From contig CAVZPD010000009.1 of assembly GCA_963777045.1 (NCBI GenBank), positions 1 to 64,000 of the forward strand: a stretch of 64,000 nucleotides of DNA. The letters are read 5' to 3'. Position 1 is the first letter of the stretch. The number at the start of each line of letters is the position of its first letter. Of this stretch, positions 60,508 to 64,000 are shown in pieces. The stretch comes from JAPSGM01 sp963777045. GTDB lineage: Bacteria > Chloroflexota > Limnocylindria > QHBO01. The translations under genes were made by a program, and so were the position numbers. The notes under the pieces are model-generated. The model was given only the letters and a program-made list of their open reading frames with translations, did not search any database and had not been told where the DNA came from.

Positions 60508-61563
60508 TCATATTGCCGGCACCATGGCCGGCTGCCTGACGGGCGCACGCACCTCGCGTACCAGCATGGTCACCCGTCCGATGGGCTCGAACCCCGCCGC
60601 CTCCGCGGCACCCAGGCCCGTTGACTCATATGTTCGCACCGGAGCCAGGATCCCGGCGGCGCGTGCCTCGGCACCCATCAGCTGGAGCACGGTGGCCAGG
60701 AACCGCGCCCCGTCGGTTCCGTCGCGGACGAGGAAGCGCAGGTAGTGCGGGCCTTCACGGCAGCCGCCGTGCTGGGCAAAGCCACCGACACGCTGCTCCC
60801 ACGGGAGGAACCAGGCGTCGACACCCGAGAAGTGGAGCAGGGGATTGAGGCTGCTGCGCGGGACCACGCCCTCGTGGCCGGCGCTCTCCCAGTCCTCCGC
60901 ACGGTACCCCTCCATCCGCGCAATCGCCGGCGGTGTCGCATGCGTCCACAGGTCGAAGAGGTGCCAGGCATCCGGCGCCCCGGCGCGTTGCAGGCTGGAC
61001 GCCGGGTCGCCCTCCGCCGTTCGATGGTGGTGGACGTCGCGCCGCAGCACGGAGCGCAGCCACGAGGCCGCACCGGGGCCCGGGTCGGGCGGCCGATAGA
61101 AGATCTCCTCCTGGCTGTAGGCCACGAAGCCCAGCTGGCCGAAGAGGACCAGGTTGTCCGGCACGTCCGAGCAGGCCGCGTGGAAGCGGGCCACGCTGCG
61201 TCCCGCGGCGGCCTCCAGCAGCGCGTTGAGGAGGGCGTGGCGCACTTCGCCGGCCATCGGCCCGTCCGCGGCATCCAGCTCGATGATCACCCAGTCCTCG
61301 CGGTGCGGCTCCTCGATGGCACGGCACGAGCCGAGCAGCTCGCCGTCCGCCTCCGCGACGAGGTGGACCGATGGGTGACGCAGGGGCAGCCAGGAAGGGA
61401 TCAGCGACGCGAGGCTGATCGAGGCTGGCCCGGTCGTCGGGGCCGGCACGCCAAGTGAGCGGCGGTACCCATCCGATGAGTCGTGGACGCGCCGCGAGAG
61501 ATCGGCCAGCGCCTGGCGATCGGTGATGCGAGCCGCGCGGATGGCGCCCTCGGTGCCCGTCAC
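60508..61563 (-). CDS. GNAT-like protein, two-domain, unknown substrate
   Basis: A 351-residue protein with two GNAT-like halves but weak acetyl-CoA loops. Motifs include ADGELLGSCRAIEEP, FHAACSDVPDNLVLFGQLGF, and the C-terminal RFLATVLQLMGAEAR with EAAGFEPIGRV, which are typical closing strands of GNAT folds. GTG 61563 overlaps the pdxT stop (GTGA). It belongs to the pdxS-pdxT transcription unit by position, yet its role in vitamin B6 metabolism is not evident. Confidence 0.6.
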   Translation of the reverse strand: MTGTEGAIRAARITDRQALADLSRRVHDSSDGYRRSLGVPAPTTGPASISLASLIPSWLPLRHPSVHLVAEADGELLGSCRAIEEPHREDWVIIELDAADGPMAGEVRHALLNALLEAAAGRSVARFHAACSDVPDNLVLFGQLGFVAYSQEEIFYRPPDPGPGAASWLRSVLRRDVHHHRTAEGDPASSLQRAGAPDAWHLFDLWTHATPPAIARMEGYRAEDWESAGHEGVVPRSSLNPLLHFSGVDAWFLPWEQRVGGFAQHGGCREGPHYLRFLVRDGTDGARFLATVLQLMGAEARAAGILAPVRTYESTGLGAAEAAGFEPIGRVTMLVREVRAPVRQPAMVPAI

Positions 61564-62186
61564 GCCTCGATCATATCCAGCAGCAGCCGGTGGATTCGCC
61601 GGTCCTCGGTGAGCTCGGGGTGGAAGGCGGTGGCGAGCACCTTGCCCTGTCGCACGGCGACGGGGCGACCGGCCTCGTCCCGCGCGAGCACCTCGACCTG
61701 CGCGCCGGAGTCCGCCACGACCGGCGCCCGGATGAAGACGCCGTGCAGCGGCGGCTCGCCCACTGCCGGAAGCGATACGTCCGACTCGAACGATTCGAGC
61801 TGGCGCCCGTACCCGTTGCGCTGCACGACCAGGTCGAGGAGGCCCAGCACCGGCTCATCGCCTTCGGTGATGCGCGAGGCGAGCAGGATCATGCCGGCGC
61901 AGGTGCCGAGCATCGGCCTGCCCTCGCGTGCCATGCGCTGGATCGGCTCGCGCAGCCCGTAGCGGTCGATCAGCCTGCGCATGGTGGTCGACTCGCCGCC
62001 GGGCAGGATGAGGGCATCGAGCCCGTCGAGGTCCGCGGGTAGCCGGACCTGCACCGGCTCGGCGCCGACCGCCCGGATGGCCTCGACGTGCTCACGGACG
62101 GCGCCCTGCAACGCGAGCACCCCGATGCGCCGTGGCGCGCCCGACGGGCGCGGGAAGGGAAGGACCGAGGGTGCCGGCTCCGACAT
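61560..62186 (-). CDS. pdxT: pyridoxal 5'-phosphate synthase glutaminase subunit
   Basis: About 208 residues of the class I glutamine amidotransferase that supplies ammonia to PdxS. Visible are the GVLALQGAVREHV start, PGGESTTM, the nucleophile motif GTCAGM and the catalytic HPE near the end. ATG 62186 is used, 11 bases after the pdxS stop. The first 20 residues are a non-conserved extension. Confidence 0.95.
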   Translation of the reverse strand: MSEPAPSVLPFPRPSGAPRRIGVLALQGAVREHVEAIRAVGAEPVQVRLPADLDGLDALILPGGESTTMRRLIDRYGLREPIQRMAREGRPMLGTCAGMILLASRITEGDEPVLGLLDLVVQRNGYGRQLESFESDVSLPAVGEPPLHGVFIRAPVVADSGAQVEVLARDEAGRPVAVRQGKVLATAFHPELTEDRRIHRLLLDMIEA

Positions 62187-62197
62187 CGGCTCGGCGG

Positions 62198-63088
62198 CTA
62201 CCAGCCCCTGATGGCCAGTCGCTCCTCGGCGGGAATGTCGGCGAGATCCAGGCCCTGCATCGGCTGGCCCAGTCCCGTGCTCACCTCCACCAGGATCTCG
62301 GCGTTGTCGTAGTGCGTGGTTGCCATGACGATCGCCCTGGCTACGCGCTCGGGATTCTCGCTCTTGAAGATGCCGGAGCCGACGAAGACGGCCTGCGCGC
62401 CCAGCTGCCGCATCAGGCTGGCGTCCGCCGGGGTCGCCACGCCACCCGCGCTGAAGTTCGGCACAGGCAGCTCGCCCAGCTCGGCGGTCTGCTTCACCAC
62501 GTCCAGCGGCGCGCGCAGCTCCTTGGCGGCGGCGAAGAGCTCGTCCTCGCGCATCCCGGAGATCTCCCTGATGCCCTTCATCACGGCGCGCATGTGGCGC
62601 ACGGCCTCCACGATGTTGCCCGTGCCGGCCTCGCCCTTGGTGCGGATCATGGCCGCCCCCTCGCCGATGCGCCGCAGCGCCTCGCCCAGGTCGCGGCAGC
62701 CGCACACGAACGGCACCTTGAAGGCGTGCTTGTCGATGTGGTGCTCCTCGTCGGCCGGGGTGAGGACCTCCGACTCGTCGATGAAGTCGACCTCCAGCTG
62801 CTGGAGGACCTGCGCCTCGGCGAAGTGGCCGATGCGGCACTTGGCCATGACCGGGATGCTGACCGTGCTCTTGATCTCCTCGATCAGCTTGGGATCGCTC
62901 ATCCGGGCCACGCCGCCGAACTTGCGGATGTCGCTCGGAACGCGCTCGAGGGCCATGACCGCCACGGCCCCGGCCTCCTCGGCGATCTTCGCGTGATCTG
63001 CGGTGACGACGTCCATGATCACCCCGCCGGAGAGCATCCGGGCCAGGCCGACCTTGGTCGTCCATGTCGATCGTTCGATGGTCGTCAT
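62198..63088 (-). CDS. pdxS: pyridoxal 5'-phosphate synthase, PdxS subunit
   Basis: A 296-residue TIM-barrel synthase making vitamin B6 from ribose 5-phosphate, glyceraldehyde 3-phosphate and ammonia. Conserved are MLSGGVIMDVVTADHA, the catalytic Lys in IPVMAKCRIGHF and the phosphate-site GAAMIRTKGEAGTGN. It heads the pdxS-pdxT-GNAT operon; -10 TAGAAT is at 63146-63151 on the minus strand. Confidence 0.97.
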   Translation of the reverse strand: MTTIERSTWTTKVGLARMLSGGVIMDVVTADHAKIAEEAGAVAVMALERVPSDIRKFGGVARMSDPKLIEEIKSTVSIPVMAKCRIGHFAEAQVLQQLEVDFIDESEVLTPADEEHHIDKHAFKVPFVCGCRDLGEALRRIGEGAAMIRTKGEAGTGNIVEAVRHMRAVMKGIREISGMREDELFAAAKELRAPLDVVKQTAELGELPVPNFSAGGVATPADASLMRQLGAQAVFVGSGIFKSENPERVARAIVMATTHYDNAEILVEVSTGLGQPMQGLDLADIPAEERLAIRGW

Positions 63089-63250
63089 TTGGTGCTACCT
63101 GCCATGTAGCGATGCGGCTCGCTCCCGCATCGGATTCGACGCTCCATTCTACTCGCGTGCCGGCCATTCGCCGACCGGGCCGCTGAGCGCCTCCCTGCGA
63201 TACGCGCCTCGCAGCGATACGCGGCCCCGCTGCGATACGCGCGCCCGCTG
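63089..63250. other. upstream region of pdxS with tandem repeats
   Basis: TAGAAT on the minus strand (63146-63151) is a likely pdxS -10. At about 63193-63250 three 18-bp units with CTGCGATACGCG run straight into arm 1 of the next CGATAG element. The fourth unit becomes CTGCGATAGATG, the arm itself. No gene is seen. Confidence 0.5.
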
Positions 63251-63426
63251 CGATAGATGTGCGATTTGAGGCCCGGAAGGCATTCCCGGTACAGCGCTGA
63301 GCGTTCTATCGGTCCAGGCTGAGCCCCCGGTGCACCCGTTGGCGCGGCTCAGGCGTCGGGTGCCCCGATAGATCGACCAGGGACGGGCCCGGCCAGTGGT
63401 CCAGGCGCAATCCCAAAGATCTATCG
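63251..63426. repeat. CGATAG four-arm intergenic element, copy 5
   Basis: Arms at 63251-63259, 63305-63313, 63365-63374 and 63418-63426. The total is 176 bp with the same arm spacing as the other copies. It lies between divergently transcribed pdxS and the HNH gene and is preceded by an 18-bp tandem repeat. The inner arm after arm 2 reads GGTCCAGGCTGAGC, the fullest form of the inner stem. Confidence 0.88.
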
Positions 63427-63586
63427 GCGCAGGCAGCTCGGGCTGTCGAGTGACCAGGCCGGACGGGTTGCGGGGGGGCCCTGCGTGCGAGCAACCCATT
63501 CCGGCCGGGCGCCGGCCACGACCCGATTGACGCTCGGAGCCAAGTGCGCGCGTCGGCTATGATCGGCGGCGGAAAGGCGCCGACGC

Positions 63587-64000
63587 ATGATCAACGCACC
63601 GGTACTGGTCCTCAACCAGAACTACGAACCGCTCAACGTCTGCGACATCAGGCGAGCGTTCACCCTGCTCGGCTCGGAGAAGGCAGAGCTGCTGGAGCGC
63701 AACCACCAGGTCATCCACACCCCGACCATGGCGATCCGTGCCCCATCGGTCATTCGCCTGCAGTACCACGTCAAGCGGCCGCGCCCGCGCGTCAAGCTCA
63801 GCCGGCGCGAGGTCTTCGCGCGCGACCGCCACACCTGCCAGTACTGCGGCACCAGCCGCCGCGACCTGACCATCGACCACGTGATGCCCAAGCACCGGGG
63901 CGGACGCCACGAGTGGGAGAACCTGGTCGCCGCCTGTCGCACCTGCAACCATCGCAAGGGAGCGAAGACGCTGCAGGAGGCGCGCATGGCGCTCATGCGG
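63587..64000 (+). CDS. HNH endonuclease (partial, runs off window end)
   Basis: 138 codons stay open to the window end. The protein opens with APVLVLNQNYEPLNVC, then a conserved basic segment (YHVKRPRPRVKLSRR). It carries a zinc-type HNH site: CQYCGTSRRDLTIDHVMPKHRGG and CRTCNHRKG. This matches stand-alone HNH proteins common in Actinobacteria, Cyanobacteria and Chloroflexota. ATG 63587 follows GGAAAGG, and TATGAT (63558-63563) may be its -10. The C-terminus is missing only because of the window edge. Confidence 0.92.
   Translation, partial: MINAPVLVLNQNYEPLNVCDIRRAFTLLGSEKAELLERNHQVIHTPTMAIRAPSVIRLQYHVKRPRPRVKLSRREVFARDRHTCQYCGTSRRDLTIDHVMPKHRGGRHEWENLVAACRTCNHRKGAKTLQEARMALMR

Noticed and set aside
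36..63426. CGATAGATC words considered as a CRISPR array or a single clustered repeat
   Set aside because: The repeats are four per element at fixed spacing and the five elements lie kilobases apart. There are no uniform spacers and no cas genes.
63527..63563. TTGACG plus TATGAT as a full promoter for the HNH gene
   Set aside because: The spacer between 63527-63532 and 63558-63563 is 25 bp, too long for a normal promoter. Only the -10 is mentioned.

Overview
This is GC-rich bacterial chromosome with dense, mostly operonic coding. It begins just upstream of dnaA, and dnaA-dnaN-recF-dciA identify the chromosomal origin neighbourhood. The mix of genes suggests a high-GC Chloroflexota bacterium, possibly of the Limnocylindria/Ellin6529 type. 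It has a 14-gene-type complex I, PspC/LiaF-like envelope proteins, stand-alone infA, PdxST, an R3H/SpoIIIAA-like ATPase, trehalose synthesis and an actinobacterial-style phosphatidylinositol-mannoside cluster. This assignment is an inference from gene content; no rRNA or tRNA gene was recognised.

Layout. 1-7.7 kb: origin, replication genes, a membrane pseudophosphatase-like protein and a bifunctional-nuclease (DUF151) protein. 8-13.4 kb: a polyprenol-phosphate-sugar synthase-like GT2, divergent from a giant GT-C membrane glycosyltransferase. 14-17.4 kb: PspC/LiaF-type envelope genes, infA and small or secreted unknowns. 17.5-21.9 kb: a promoter plus structured leader or small RNA, an ABC exporter with a small extra gene, and two tandem mycothiol-synthase-like double GNAT proteins. 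22-28.3 kb (minus strand): an ArsR-headed operon for inositol lipids (CDP-alcohol phosphotransferase, inositol-1-phosphate synthase, two acyltransferases, a PHP phosphoesterase, a PimA-like GT4). 28.3-31.6 kb: a degenerate ABC system and a drug-type MFS. 31.9-35.2 kb: a sortase-like protein with Ser in place of the catalytic Cys, then otsB and otsA. 35.2-54.0 kb: the nuo (complex I) genes on the minus strand. These are split by a plus-strand module (ECF sigma factor, membrane propeller protein, MFS) that is bracketed by two copies of a 157-158 bp terminal-inverted-repeat element. 54.5-64 kb: a c-di-AMP receptor, DinB, a LiaF-like protein, tmk, the R3H ATPase, pdxT/pdxS and an HNH nuclease cut by the window end.

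The two most unusual things are these. (1) There is a five-copy family of 176-178 bp intergenic elements. Four short arms related to CGATAGATC sit at fixed 52/63-64/52-53 bp spacings while most of the sequence between them varies, and four of the five copies are abutted on the left by short tandem repeats. Two further intergenic elements use other sequences but the same nested-dyad plan. (2) The peripheral arm of complex I is rebuilt. NuoI-N is fused to NuoE, NuoG is fused to a GltD-type flavoprotein and a NuoI-like double ferredoxin, and conserved Fe-S cysteines are missing from the NuoE and NuoF homologues.

Four genes (nuoM, nuoL, nuoF, PHP) each carry one apparent single-base insertion. 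Assembly error is the default explanation, though each shift can be placed at a zero-frame CGA codon. Three genes (nuoC, nuoJ and an ABC gene) appear to start at CTG behind good ribosome-binding sites.
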